This document shows, piece by piece, positions 8,571-17,086 of a stretch of 64,000 nt of DNA. The DNA is from Pseudomonas mediterranea CFBP 5447 (GTDB lineage Bacteria > Pseudomonadota > Gammaproteobacteria > Pseudomonadales > Pseudomonadaceae). The stretch lies in assembly GCF_000774145.1 (NCBI RefSeq), contig NZ_KN322986.1, forward strand, positions 124,001-188,000, in the 5' to 3' direction. The notes below the pieces were generated by a model. The model saw nothing but the letters and a program-made list of their open reading frames with translations. It had not been told where the DNA came from and did no database searches. Numbering within the stretch: the first letter of the stretch is position 1; each line of letters starts with the position of its first letter. A program made the translations under genes and the position numbers.

Positions 8571-9815
8571 TTACTTCGAAGACCACCGCACCGACCCATC
8601 CTCGCCGTAGAACGTCTCTTCGATGTTCTCGCCCACCAGCCGCACCTTCACATAGCCATTCAGCACCCGCTCCGGATACACCTCATCCCCGGCCAGTTCC
8701 GTTTCCGACCACAATATCCGCGCATGCCCGTTCAGTTCGCTGGTGGTGCCATAGGGAATCGCCCCATGCCCGGCACACCGTGCGTGCAATCCGCCCTGGG
8801 TGGCGTAGCAGATACCGTTGTGCAGGTGACCCCAGTACCAGTAATCCGGCTCACGGCCCAGTGCATCGCACACCGGCTGGTACAACGCGGTCTTGTTGTG
8901 CCCGGAAATATCGAACCCCTGGTGGTGACTGAGCACCATCAACTTCTTGCGCTTGGGCAGGCTTTTCATCCAGTCGATCTGCTGGCTGTTGAGCGTGCCG
9001 TCCATGTACAGGTTCATGGCGTCCGAGGCGTAGGCGCTGTCGAGGCCGACCACCAGCCAGTCGTCGTTGTACAAGGCGAAGTAACTGGTGCCCTGCTGTC
9101 CCGGAAAACGCTTGGCCAGCTCCTTGAAATAGCCATGGGCGCCGCTGTACATCTCGTGGTTGGAATTGAGCGTGAACGAGCCATGCTTGCCCTGGGGCCA
9201 GCCGACCATGTCGACGTCTTCCTGGGAATGTGAACCGGCATAGTAGACATCCCCCAGGTGAATGGTGAAATCGGCCTGGGCCAGTTGCATCTGATTGGCC
9301 ACCGCCACCGCCGGGGCGTGGCTGTCGAACGGGCCGGTACCCCAGTCGCCAGCGATGGCCAGCACTACGTCGCTGTCCATTTCCACCAGTGCCGGCGTGG
9401 TGCCGAACGTCGCGTGGTGGCGCAGGTTCTCGATCCACTTGAGCAGCGCCTCGCTCCACAGCAAGTCCAGCAATTCCCATTTGCGGCAGCCCAGCAAGGT
9501 ACCGTCCTTGAGCACCCGGGTCGGCAATTCGTCCTCGCTTTGCGGCAAGGGCTTGGCGTTGCCGATCTTCAGGATCGACAGGCCGTGGGCCAGCTCCCAC
9601 GGTACCGCCGGTTCGTCGTCCGGCAGGTCGCCATGCTCGATCACGTGCCGGGCCTGGTCGTGGCCCCGTTGCAACAGCTTGACGATGGCCTCGAACTCCT
9701 CGGGCTCCAGGTCGTTGACGAGTTTTTTCCAGGACATCTCCAGCCGCGTGACCAACCCATGCAGGCGGACCTTGACCTTGTCGATCTCATGTTCCCAGTG
9801 GTGCAGTAATGACAT
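8571..9815 (-). CDS. Metallophosphoesterase of the calcineurin-like fold
   Basis: A 414-residue protein whose N-terminal ~150 residues are helical and match nothing I know, followed by a two-metal phosphoesterase domain. The motifs appear in order: AIAGDWGTG, IHLGDVYYAG, LNSNHEMY (the usual GNHE with Ser for Gly), VLSHHQGFD and YWGHLHNG. No signal peptide is visible, so it is likely cytoplasmic. It is the last gene of a three-gene minus-strand operon, 27 bases after the cytochrome gene, which suggests a shared but unknown function with the GMC-hydrolase fusion. The substrate cannot be deduced. Confidence 0.85.
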   Translation of the reverse strand: MSLLHHWEHEIDKVKVRLHGLVTRLEMSWKKLVNDLEPEEFEAIVKLLQRGHDQARHVIEHGDLPDDEPAVPWELAHGLSILKIGNAKPLPQSEDELPTRVLKDGTLLGCRKWELLDLLWSEALLKWIENLRHHATFGTTPALVEMDSDVVLAIAGDWGTGPFDSHAPAVAVANQMQLAQADFTIHLGDVYYAGSHSQEDVDMVGWPQGKHGSFTLNSNHEMYSGAHGYFKELAKRFPGQQGTSYFALYNDDWLVVGLDSAYASDAMNLYMDGTLNSQQIDWMKSLPKRKKLMVLSHHQGFDISGHNKTALYQPVCDALGREPDYWYWGHLHNGICYATQGGLHARCAGHGAIPYGTTSELNGHARILWSETELAGDEVYPERVLNGYVKVRLVGENIEETFYGEDGSVRWSSK

Positions 9816-9842
9816 GTGGACGCTCCTTCGCAGTGCCCTGGG

Positions 9843-11711
9843 CTACAGGGTCTTCATGAATTCGATCAGGGCTCGCTTGTCGGTGTCCGACAGCTGCGTG
9901 CCATACAGGTGGCCGCCGTTGTGGTTGCCCTCCAGGCGGGTGTCGTATTTGAAATCCGCCGACGCCTTCATCTGCGCGCCGCTGGTGACAAAGCCGACCT
10001 TCTCCGGGTCGTAGATGTCGGAGCCGGTGTAGAACACTTGCGGACGCTGCTCCGGCGGCAGCAACAGGTCCCACAAGGTCGGCACCGAGCCGTTGTGCAG
10101 GTACGGCGCACGCAACCAGACGCCGTCGGTGGGGGTGTTACTGTAGCTTTGGGTCTTGCGGTAAGCGTTGAAATCGAATGGCGGCTTCTTGAAGCCGTGG
10201 AACGCCGTCACCAACCCGGTGGTGAAGGAGTCCAGGCGATGGGGATCGGTGCCCAACTGGTCGATGTTGGTGGTGACCTGGCCCGTGTCGGTGCGGCCGA
10301 AGTCGTGGCAACCGGCACAGTTCTTCTCCCAGATCGGTTTGCCCTGGGCCACCTTCGCCTGGTCCAGGGCGAACGGCCAGGCCGGCGCCTTGTGCCCCAG
10401 CAACCAGTTGGTCACCCGGTTGAAGCTGGGCGGCAGCACCGATTCCGGCGTCGCCCCCACAGCCATGGCGGCGGCGTAGTTGCGCTCGTGGATATTGTTG
10501 TTATTGCCGTCCCAGTGCAGGTACATCGACTCGCGGGGTTTCTGGTTCCAGACCTGCGGCAGGTCCACGGTGCCGATGGTGGAGTCATCCGGGAAGCCGA
10601 ACACCACCATTTTGGTCGGGTTGAAGGTGTCGGTCCGACCGGGCCCCTGGGCCGGACGCAGTTTCTGCCAGGCGTAGGCCTGCTTCTGCTTGAGCAGCGC
10701 GCTCTTGGCCATCGGGATGATCAGGTAGCGGTTGTACAGCTTCTCGAAAAAGCCCAGTTGGAACTTGCCGTTGATCGCTGCCATGACCGCATCGGGGGTG
10801 AATTTCGGGTCGCTGGCGCAATCGTAGGCGAACCACTGGAAGGCTTGCAGCTGCAAGGTATTGGCCGGAGCGCTCGCGACCGGAACCGCGACATCAGTGG
10901 CGTTGGCCCGGTAGGAGCCGGTGTGGCACAGGGCGCAGTTCGGCTCCACGGTGGGGTAACCCAATTGCCGCTTGGCCATGCCGATGGGCAGGTCCCTGCC
11001 GTTCTCGTAGAGGAAACCGAACACTTCGTAACCGCCGGGCTTGGGCATCTTCTCCGGGCACATCTGCGGCAGCACGGCGAACAGGTAGTAAGGAATCCGT
11101 GCCTCGATACCGAGGCCGATGGCGGCGTATTTGTAATGGTCTTCGTCGGATGCGAAGTCCGGTTGCGGTACCTCGCGGATCATCTGGTACCAGGTCTGGT
11201 AGCCGATAAAGCCCAGTACCAGCACCACGACCAGCGCGCCGGTCCTGAAGCGGGGACTGTGCCAATGCCGTATCCAGCCATCGCGCCACTCCCGGCAACC
11301 GGCGCAGATCAAGGCCAGCGGACGATTGGCAACCGGGCTGCCCAGGTACAGCAGCACGCCCAGGATCAGGAACATGCTCAGGTCGCCCATCAGCATCGGT
11401 ACGAACAACGGGCCCTGGTTGTTGGTGTTGATCAGGTAGATCCAGAACACCACCGCTACCAGTCGCGAGAGCACGCACAACCACGAATTCACCACGAAAC
11501 GCGGCGCATTGAACCCCGAGGGCATGTAGAACAGGCTGATCCCCACCAGCAACATGCCAGTGTTTTCCAGCCAGGGATCGGACAGCACAGGCGGTAGCCC
11601 GAGCATGGACGTCAGCAACGCCGGCGCGAACAGCGCCGGAATCGCGAAGAACATGTTCATGACAATCCCGACCCAGATGATGCGTTGGTACCAGCGGATG
11701 TAAGTGTTCAT
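9843..11711 (-). CDS. Membrane-anchored dihaem cytochrome c
   Basis: A 622-residue protein with about five hydrophobic segments in the first 172 residues (near 10-32, 50-64, 75-95, 105-125, 158-172), then a large soluble domain with two c-type haem motifs, CALCH (Cys259-His263) and CAGCH (Cys465-His469). The soluble part should be periplasmic, where haem is attached. The second half, with a loop like GTDPHRLD and the LRAPYLHNGSVPTLWDLL stretch, resembles the dihaem peroxidase/thiosulfate-dehydrogenase-like cytochromes that carry the APYLHNGS signature. I chose the ATG at 11711, which has GGGGA upstream; the open frame beyond it runs into a REPIN. Likely an electron acceptor in the same operon as the GMC fusion. 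Confidence 0.82.
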   Translation of the reverse strand: MNTYIRWYQRIIWVGIVMNMFFAIPALFAPALLTSMLGLPPVLSDPWLENTGMLLVGISLFYMPSGFNAPRFVVNSWLCVLSRLVAVVFWIYLINTNNQGPLFVPMLMGDLSMFLILGVLLYLGSPVANRPLALICAGCREWRDGWIRHWHSPRFRTGALVVVLVLGFIGYQTWYQMIREVPQPDFASDEDHYKYAAIGLGIEARIPYYLFAVLPQMCPEKMPKPGGYEVFGFLYENGRDLPIGMAKRQLGYPTVEPNCALCHTGSYRANATDVAVPVASAPANTLQLQAFQWFAYDCASDPKFTPDAVMAAINGKFQLGFFEKLYNRYLIIPMAKSALLKQKQAYAWQKLRPAQGPGRTDTFNPTKMVVFGFPDDSTIGTVDLPQVWNQKPRESMYLHWDGNNNNIHERNYAAAMAVGATPESVLPPSFNRVTNWLLGHKAPAWPFALDQAKVAQGKPIWEKNCAGCHDFGRTDTGQVTTNIDQLGTDPHRLDSFTTGLVTAFHGFKKPPFDFNAYRKTQSYSNTPTDGVWLRAPYLHNGSVPTLWDLLLPPEQRPQVFYTGSDIYDPEKVGFVTSGAQMKASADFKYDTRLEGNHNGGHLYGTQLSDTDKRALIEFMKTL

Positions 11712-11723
11712 AGCATTTCCCCA

Positions 11724-11830
11724 GATCGTGCCCACGCTCTGCGTGGGCATGCATCCCATGACGCTCTGCGTCACAAAAGCGGACGCGGAGCGTCCGTGGC
11801 GGCATTCCCACGCAGAGCGTGGGAACGATC
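11724..11830. repeat. REPIN of the RAYT-associated family
   Basis: An inverted pair: GATCGTGCCCACGCTCTGCG from 11724 and, on the other strand, the unit ending CGCAGAGCGTGGGAACGATC at 11830. It fills the gap between the GMC fusion gene and the cytochrome gene, so it lies inside a probable operon and could reduce read-through or protect mRNA ends. Confidence 0.88.
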
Positions 11831-11834
11831 CCGG

Positions 11835-14800
11835 CTAGCCGAGTGCTGTCTTCTCCAGGTGTTCGAGGATGATCGGATACACATCCACCACCGCATCCTT
11901 GCCGAAGATGCAGTCGATATGGCCGTAGCCCGGCACCTCGTGGCGGCTGAACAGCTGCGGGCCGTGCATGTCGCACAGCCGCTCATAGGTCTTGAGGGTG
12001 CTTTGCGGCAGGTAGCACTGGTTGTCGGCGCCGCTGATGAAGCAAATCGGCAACTTCAACCGATCGAAATGCGGCATGTAGACGTCGTTGCCCTTGAAGT
12101 CCACCAAGTGCCCCTTGCGCACGATCAGCGCCAGGTGCTCGAAAGTGTGCATGTTCGACTCGCCGAACAGTTCATGCAGGTTGTCGTGCAGGGTTTCGTT
12201 GAGGGTGTCGTGGCGGTACAGCGACGCATACATGAAGGTGATGCGATGGCAGACCGGGTTGGTGCAATAGCCCTGGGCCTCGATCCGGGCGTAGCCGTTC
12301 AGCGCTTTGTCATAGAGCTTGTTGAACCAGTTCTCCTTGGTGTCGGCGTAGGCGGTCAGGGACTTGATGCCGATGGCGTCGAGCATGCCCGGCAGGTGCA
12401 GGCCGGCCTTCAGGCCGGTGGCCGTGGCGACCACCGTATCGGCGGCGATCTGCGAGCAGACCACCGAGCGCACGCCTTGCAGGCCCGCCAGCATCGACAT
12501 GAAGAAGGTCGTCGCACCGTAGCAATGCACCACGCATTGCACGTCGCGGGCGAGGGTCGCCTGCTGGATCTGTTCGATGGCTGCCTTGAAGTCGTACTGG
12601 GCCACCTGGTCGCCGTTCCACTCATGCTTGCTGGCGGGCAGCAGGATGCTCACCCGCAGGTCCAGCAGCCAGACGTCGTACTCATGCTTGCACAGGTACT
12701 CCAGCAGGTTGGTGTGAATGGTATCGGTGGAGAAGATGTTCGAGCCCACGCCCAGGCCGTGAACCAGCATCACCGGGCCTTTGCTGCCCGCCTGATAGCG
12801 GGTCAGGCGCAGTTGGACGCTGTCTTCGGTCTCGAAGAAATGCACGGTCGGCGCCGGTGCGTCCAGCGGCCGCTTGATCCGCGGCGGCGCATCCGGATTG
12901 AAGTAGATATCCCCGGCGAACACTCCGCCGTAACTCTCCCACAGGATGCCGGCGAAGAACTTGCCGAACCGGGCCAGGGCCTCGACCCGTTCGCGCTCGT
13001 TACGGGCGTTGAGCACCTTCATGGTGGTCATCTGCTTGGCAAAGTCCGCCGGCAGGATGTGCATCACACCCGAGCCGAGTACCGCGCCGGTCTTGTCCGG
13101 CCCGCGATAGAGGGTGACATAGAGGGTGCTGGTGTCATGCCAGACGTTCAGCACGCCGTTGTCCTCGGGCACGGTCTTGAAGGCGCTGAAGTAATAGTCG
13201 CTGCCGTCCTCGGCGGTCAGCTTCATGTCGTAGTTCATGTGCCGCACGCCCACCTGCTCCTGGTATTGCTCGAACAGGTTGAATACGCCGTTGCTGGCGA
13301 CCAGCGGCTTCGGCGAGAGCAGGGGCGCATCCAGGGTACCCACCAGCGTCGCCGCGTGTTCCGGCTCCTTGATCATGCGATTGAGGTCGTCGGCGGTGAT
13401 GGTCAGGGTGAACTCGATGGTCGAGTTGTCGGTTTTTCCGCGTTTCGCCGCCGCTTCGTAAAGCGTGAGATCGGTGCCCTGGGCCTGGGTGAAAGCGGTG
13501 GAGAAATAGCCCTTCATGGTTTCGGTGAACTGCACGCCGAGGGTTGGCGGCGTCACCGACTTTTGCGGGGCCGAAGGCAATGTGTAATCGATCAGCCAGC
13601 CACGATCGGCCGCCAACAGGCCCATGTTGCGCTCGCTCACCGCCGAAATGGTCAACAGCGGATTGACCGCCAGGGACGTCGGAATCACCGCACCGTCGGC
13701 CACGTACAGGCCGGGGTAGACATCCGTGCCGCTGGTGCCACTGAACACCTGGCCCTTGTGGTTGACCACGCCTTGCGTCGCATCCTCGCCCATCACGCAA
13801 CCGCCCAGGGGGTGAACCGAGACGATGCTGTGTTTGAGCAGCTTGGTCCAGATCGGGTTCTCGACCCAGATCCCGCCCAGCGCCTTGGTGCTCTGGTGCA
13901 GCCGTTCATTGCCGAGGGTGACGTTCTCCTGTTCGCCGACACCGGGCCAGTCGATGCGCAACTGGTCCTTGCTGTCGAGCAGCATGCGGCCCTTGCCGTT
14001 GTCGTGGCTCATGATCAGGTAGGTCTGCATGTTGTGCAACGCGCCGTAATACGGGCCGCGCAGGAAGCTTTCGGCTTCCCGTCCCTTGTATTTCAGGCTG
14101 GCACCGAAACCTTTATCGGTGGGCACGCCAATCATCTCGGCGAACGCCGCCATGCTCGGCACCATCGGCCGGCCGAGGGCGCCGGGGATCGAACCTTCCT
14201 CGATGACCATGCGACTGCGCCAGTCGCCCTCGGTGCGCATGTCGATGATCGAGGTGATGCACGGCCCCACCGGCTCCAGTTCCTTGGCCGAATGGGCGCC
14301 GAAACCGATGCCGTTGATGACCTGGTCGCAGTTGTGGCCGAACCCGAGGATGTCACCGTTGCCGCTCATGTTCTCGCCCAGCTGATTGGACATCGACAGG
14401 CCCTTGTCCCGGGAGCGCAACATGATCTCGGTGGAACCCAGGGTACCGGCGGACACCACCACGATGTCGGCCCGCACGAACAGGGTCGGTGCCGAGAACA
14501 GTTCGCGGCCGCTGTCCAGGTACTGGAAGTGCACGATCCAGCCGTCGCCGTCGCGCTCCAGATGCCGCACCTCGGCCTGGCAGAAAATTTCCGCGCCATG
14601 GTTCCAGGCATCCGGCAGGTAATTCATCAGCGTGGTGTTCTTGGCCTTGTTGTTACAACCGGAGACGCAGTCGCCGCAGCCGTTGCATGGCAACTGTTCG
14701 ACGCCGACGTGGTTGAGGTTGTTGGGCAGCTTGTCGAACGTGACGTTGATGGGTGGCCGATAGAAATGGGCCGTTTGCTTGAGGTAGTCGGCCGACTTGC

Positions 14801-15287
14801 GGTGGGCTTCGAGCTTGGGCAGCTTCGGCTCCGAAGACGGGTAGGCGTTGGGCTTGAGCATTTCCCTGGCCCGTGCATAACCATCCTTGAGCAACGTGTC
14901 ACGGTGCTCGCGCACCTCCAACGGCCAGCGCGGGTCTTCGAACACGCCGGGCTCCGGTTCCAGGGAGACGTTGGCGTTGATCAGCGAAGTGCCGCCCAGG
15001 CCGCAACCCACCACCACGTTCTGCTGGGCATTGACGTGCAGGTCGAACATGCCGGTGCGCGAGCCGATGTGGCCGTCCGGGTCATGCACCTGCAACTCTT
15101 CGGTGGCCGCCAGCATGGTGTTGGGATATTCGCCGGGTTGCATCTCGCGGCCCCGTTCCAGCAGGCACACCTTGCGCCCGGCCCGGGACAATCGTGAAGC
15201 GGCGATGCCGCCGCCGTAACCGGAGCCGATGACGATCACGTCATAGTGTTCCTTGATATCGCTGATGGGGGTCGAGATCCGTGTCAT
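11835..15287 (-). CDS. GMC-type oxidoreductase fused to an alpha/beta hydrolase
   Basis: A 1150-residue fusion. Residues about 1-560 form a cholesterol-oxidase-like GMC flavoprotein: FAD motif VIVIGSGYGGGIAASRL (near 17-33), GCGLGGTSLINANV (near 94-107), and a C-terminal HPLGGCVMGEDATQGVVN region. A Cys cluster, CNGCGDCVSGC (Cys201, 204, 207, 211), looks like a [4Fe-4S] site. After a middle domain of unknown fold (about 590-790), residues 820-1150 are an alpha/beta hydrolase: LVHGLGVGSN oxyanion loop, VVHCYGATT nucleophile elbow with Cys (922) where Ser is usual, Asp1088 (SGADNQ) and His1123 (GYGHID). No signal peptide is visible. The ATG at 15287 has AGAGGA 7 bases upstream. First gene of the operon with the cytochrome and phosphoesterase; substrate unknown. 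Confidence 0.85.
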   Translation of the reverse strand: MTRISTPISDIKEHYDVIVIGSGYGGGIAASRLSRAGRKVCLLERGREMQPGEYPNTMLAATEELQVHDPDGHIGSRTGMFDLHVNAQQNVVVGCGLGGTSLINANVSLEPEPGVFEDPRWPLEVREHRDTLLKDGYARAREMLKPNAYPSSEPKLPKLEAHRKSADYLKQTAHFYRPPINVTFDKLPNNLNHVGVEQLPCNGCGDCVSGCNNKAKNTTLMNYLPDAWNHGAEIFCQAEVRHLERDGDGWIVHFQYLDSGRELFSAPTLFVRADIVVVSAGTLGSTEIMLRSRDKGLSMSNQLGENMSGNGDILGFGHNCDQVINGIGFGAHSAKELEPVGPCITSIIDMRTEGDWRSRMVIEEGSIPGALGRPMVPSMAAFAEMIGVPTDKGFGASLKYKGREAESFLRGPYYGALHNMQTYLIMSHDNGKGRMLLDSKDQLRIDWPGVGEQENVTLGNERLHQSTKALGGIWVENPIWTKLLKHSIVSVHPLGGCVMGEDATQGVVNHKGQVFSGTSGTDVYPGLYVADGAVIPTSLAVNPLLTISAVSERNMGLLAADRGWLIDYTLPSAPQKSVTPPTLGVQFTETMKGYFSTAFTQAQGTDLTLYEAAAKRGKTDNSTIEFTLTITADDLNRMIKEPEHAATLVGTLDAPLLSPKPLVASNGVFNLFEQYQEQVGVRHMNYDMKLTAEDGSDYYFSAFKTVPEDNGVLNVWHDTSTLYVTLYRGPDKTGAVLGSGVMHILPADFAKQMTTMKVLNARNERERVEALARFGKFFAGILWESYGGVFAGDIYFNPDAPPRIKRPLDAPAPTVHFFETEDSVQLRLTRYQAGSKGPVMLVHGLGVGSNIFSTDTIHTNLLEYLCKHEYDVWLLDLRVSILLPASKHEWNGDQVAQYDFKAAIEQIQQATLARDVQCVVHCYGATTFFMSMLAGLQGVRSVVCSQIAADTVVATATGLKAGLHLPGMLDAIGIKSLTAYADTKENWFNKLYDKALNGYARIEAQGYCTNPVCHRITFMYASLYRHDTLNETLHDNLHELFGESNMHTFEHLALIVRKGHLVDFKGNDVYMPHFDRLKLPICFISGADNQCYLPQSTLKTYERLCDMHGPQLFSRHEVPGYGHIDCIFGKDAVVDVYPIILEHLEKTALG

Positions 15288-15710
15288 GTCCAAGTCCTCT
15301 CAGGCAGAAAGGGCAACTCTGCGGTTGCCTGTAAATCGAAGGCGTACAAACGCCCGGCCACGGTCCCGCAGGGGGACGCGCGGCAGTCAACGGTGTTGCG
15401 GGTGAAACGGGGCGTGGGTGAACGCTATTGGCGTGCACGCTGATTGGCGGCGCGGCGACGAATACGCCTGGGCAACAACATGGGCGGCGTCGGGATGCAA
15501 TTCACCGAGGGGGGAAGGTACGAGTGAGGGTGTCGGCTATCCATCCTGTTCTCCCTGAACCAGATGTGGATAAAAACGCTGATGTCCTTGTGGGTTGGAG
15601 TGAAGACACGCGACAGGTTTGCGTCAAGGCAGTTCCTTAGAACTGTATGAAATTTGATCTATAGCGTTTGAGACTATGCCCGTCGGGCCCCACAGCCTTT
15701 CACAAACAAG
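15288..15710. other. Upstream region of the GMC operon
   Basis: 423 bases without a convincing gene. They hold a GGGCAAC/GTTGCC hairpin (15311-15329) just upstream of the GMC start and one DnaA box in minus orientation, TGTGGATAA at 15565-15573. The promoter of the minus-strand operon must lie here, but no clear -35/-10 pair could be fixed. Confidence 0.4.
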
Positions 15711-16263
15711 TTATCCACATGACCACCCACAGCTAATGGGGACAAGTGCGTCCGGGAGAGATGACTCCTGGGAAAAAACTCAGCAAAAACCGCGATTTAT
15801 GCACAGCGAAAGTTTTTACTTCATATTGGCTATATTTTAACCAAACCTCGCAAAGGCTTGATCTGTATGGCTTGCAGAGGTGAGCGAACACCTTATCCAC
15901 AGAAGCGCCAACAGCGTTTGGGGGTAAATTTGACGAATCTGTGGAAAAACGCTGCAACGAGCCTTAAACCGAGGTTCTATGGGGAGTTTTTCAATCGGAT
16001 AGATGAATTGATCATTTAATGATCAATGGAGTGAAAGGCCCGTCTCGCGTGGCTTGCAGAGGACGGCGAACATCTTATCCACAAAAGCGCCAACAACTAT
16101 TGGGGGCAAAACGTGCATCACCTTCGCCCGCATGGCCAGGAAAAAGCCAATAAAAACCGTGACTTGGGCTGATCAATTTTTGAGCGCAGCCTTGGAAGGC
16201 TTGATTGGCAAGGGCTATGGCAAGGAACGAACAGGTTATCCACAAGTGGATGAACAGCAATTG
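15711..16263. repeat. Degenerate ~180-bp tandem repeats, each with a DnaA box
   Basis: Perfect DnaA boxes TTATCCACA start at 15711, 15893, 16075 and 16236, spaced 182, 182 and 161 bases, all in the same direction. The flanks repeat too: GGCTTGCAGAGG-n-GCGAACA precedes the boxes at 15893 and 16075, and AAGCGCCAACA follows both. GGAAAAA with AAAAACCG lies 60-64 bases after the first and third boxes. An extra strong-type box TTATGCACA lies at 15797-15805, and near-matches TGTGGAAAA (15950) and TGTGGGTAA (16255). The tract is AT-richer than its surroundings and non-coding. It is not next to dnaA/dnaN, so it is not the standard oriC; a DnaA-titrating or regulatory array is possible. Confidence 0.75.
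16008..16026. promoter_or_regulatory. Perfect palindrome inside the DnaA-box array
   Basis: TTGATCATTTAATGATCAA: two 8-base arms around TTA, in the AT-richest part of the array. It could be a protein operator or an easily melted site; nothing visible assigns it. Confidence 0.5.
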
Positions 16264-16326
16264 TGGGTAAGCACCGGTCCCGAGTGAAGAACCCGCTCGC
16301 TTCCCACGGTATCCATCTCGCAGCGG

Positions 16327-16893
16327 TCAGGGCCGATGCATGAGATACGCTTCTCCCGTCACCCGAATCATCGGATGCGGAAAAATCTGACAGGTTTTAA
16401 CGATTTCAAAACCATGGCGCTCGTAGAAGCGCCGGGCGCCGGTATTCGCTGCGTAGTCGATCAGGCTCAACCCCTTGAGCTCCAATCGATCAGCCCGCTG
16501 TTGGGCCAGCTCGAGAAAGCGCACGCCCAAGCCCTTGTTGCGCCAACCTTCATGCAGGGCCAGGCTCGATATATAGAGCGTATCGGGAATTTCCATATCA
16601 GCGTAAGGCGCCAGCACCGGATCCGTGACGGGAGTCGCCAGCGGATCATGACGCATCACGTAACAATGCATCATCCCGATGACTCGACCCTCAGCCTCCG
16701 CAATGACGCAGTTCTGGTAGGAGAAATCGACACCCTCACGTGCATAGCGAGCTGCGCCCACCTCTACGAGGTCCTGCCCAGGCTCCGCCAGCTGGCTCCA
16801 GATGTAATCCGAAGCACCTTCGGAGGAAATCTGGAACAAGCGAGCAATGTCGGACGTATCCGCGGGTAAAGCCGGACGAAATTCAATATTCAT
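16327..16893 (-). CDS. GNAT-family N-acetyltransferase
   Basis: A 188-residue acetyl-CoA-dependent acetyltransferase. The acetyl-CoA loop of motif A is ISSLALHEGWRNKGLGVRFL (near residues 108-127), followed by the motif B stretch GARRFYERHGFEIV. Substrate unknown. I chose the ATG at 16893 (MNIEFRPALPAD), where GNAT homology begins; a TTG five codons upstream is also in frame. It stands alone between the DnaA-box array and the etf genes, on the same strand as the dgc-etf operon but separated from it by a REPIN. Confidence 0.85.
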   Translation of the reverse strand: MNIEFRPALPADTSDIARLFQISSEGASDYIWSQLAEPGQDLVEVGAARYAREGVDFSYQNCVIAEAEGRVIGMMHCYVMRHDPLATPVTDPVLAPYADMEIPDTLYISSLALHEGWRNKGLGVRFLELAQQRADRLELKGLSLIDYAANTGARRFYERHGFEIVKTCQIFPHPMIRVTGEAYLMHRP

Positions 16894-16974
16894 GAAAGGG
16901 GATTCCAATGGCTATCAGACGCCTTGGGGGGTTATCCACAGGCGCATGCGGAATTGTGGCTAAACCCGATCCTC

Positions 16975-17063
16975 TGTGGGAGCGAGCCTGCTCGCGATAG
17001 CCGCATATCAGACAACATGGTTGTCGCTGACACGCCGCTATCGCGAGCAGGCTCTCTCCCACA
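16975..17063. repeat. REPIN
   Basis: Main-family inverted pair, TGTGGGAGCGAGCCTGCTCG at 16975 and its complement ending at 17063 (slightly changed, CTCTCTCCC). It sits just behind etfB and probably marks the end of the dgc-etf transcript. Confidence 0.88.
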
Positions 17064-17086
17064 TGGGGTTTCGCGGGGATGTGGGG

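Noticed and set aside
11685..15197. An 1170-codon plus-strand frame opposite the GMC fusion
   Set aside because: The minus strand carries complete GMC and hydrolase motifs; the plus frame has none and begins in a REPIN.
15711..16263. Calling the DnaA-box array the chromosomal origin
   Set aside because: dnaA, dnaN, rpmH and the typical 13-mer region are not here; box spacing of about 180 bases is unlike oriC.
16054..16287. A 77-codon frame inside the DnaA-box array
   Set aside because: No ribosome site, no similarity, and it is built from the repeated non-coding sequence.
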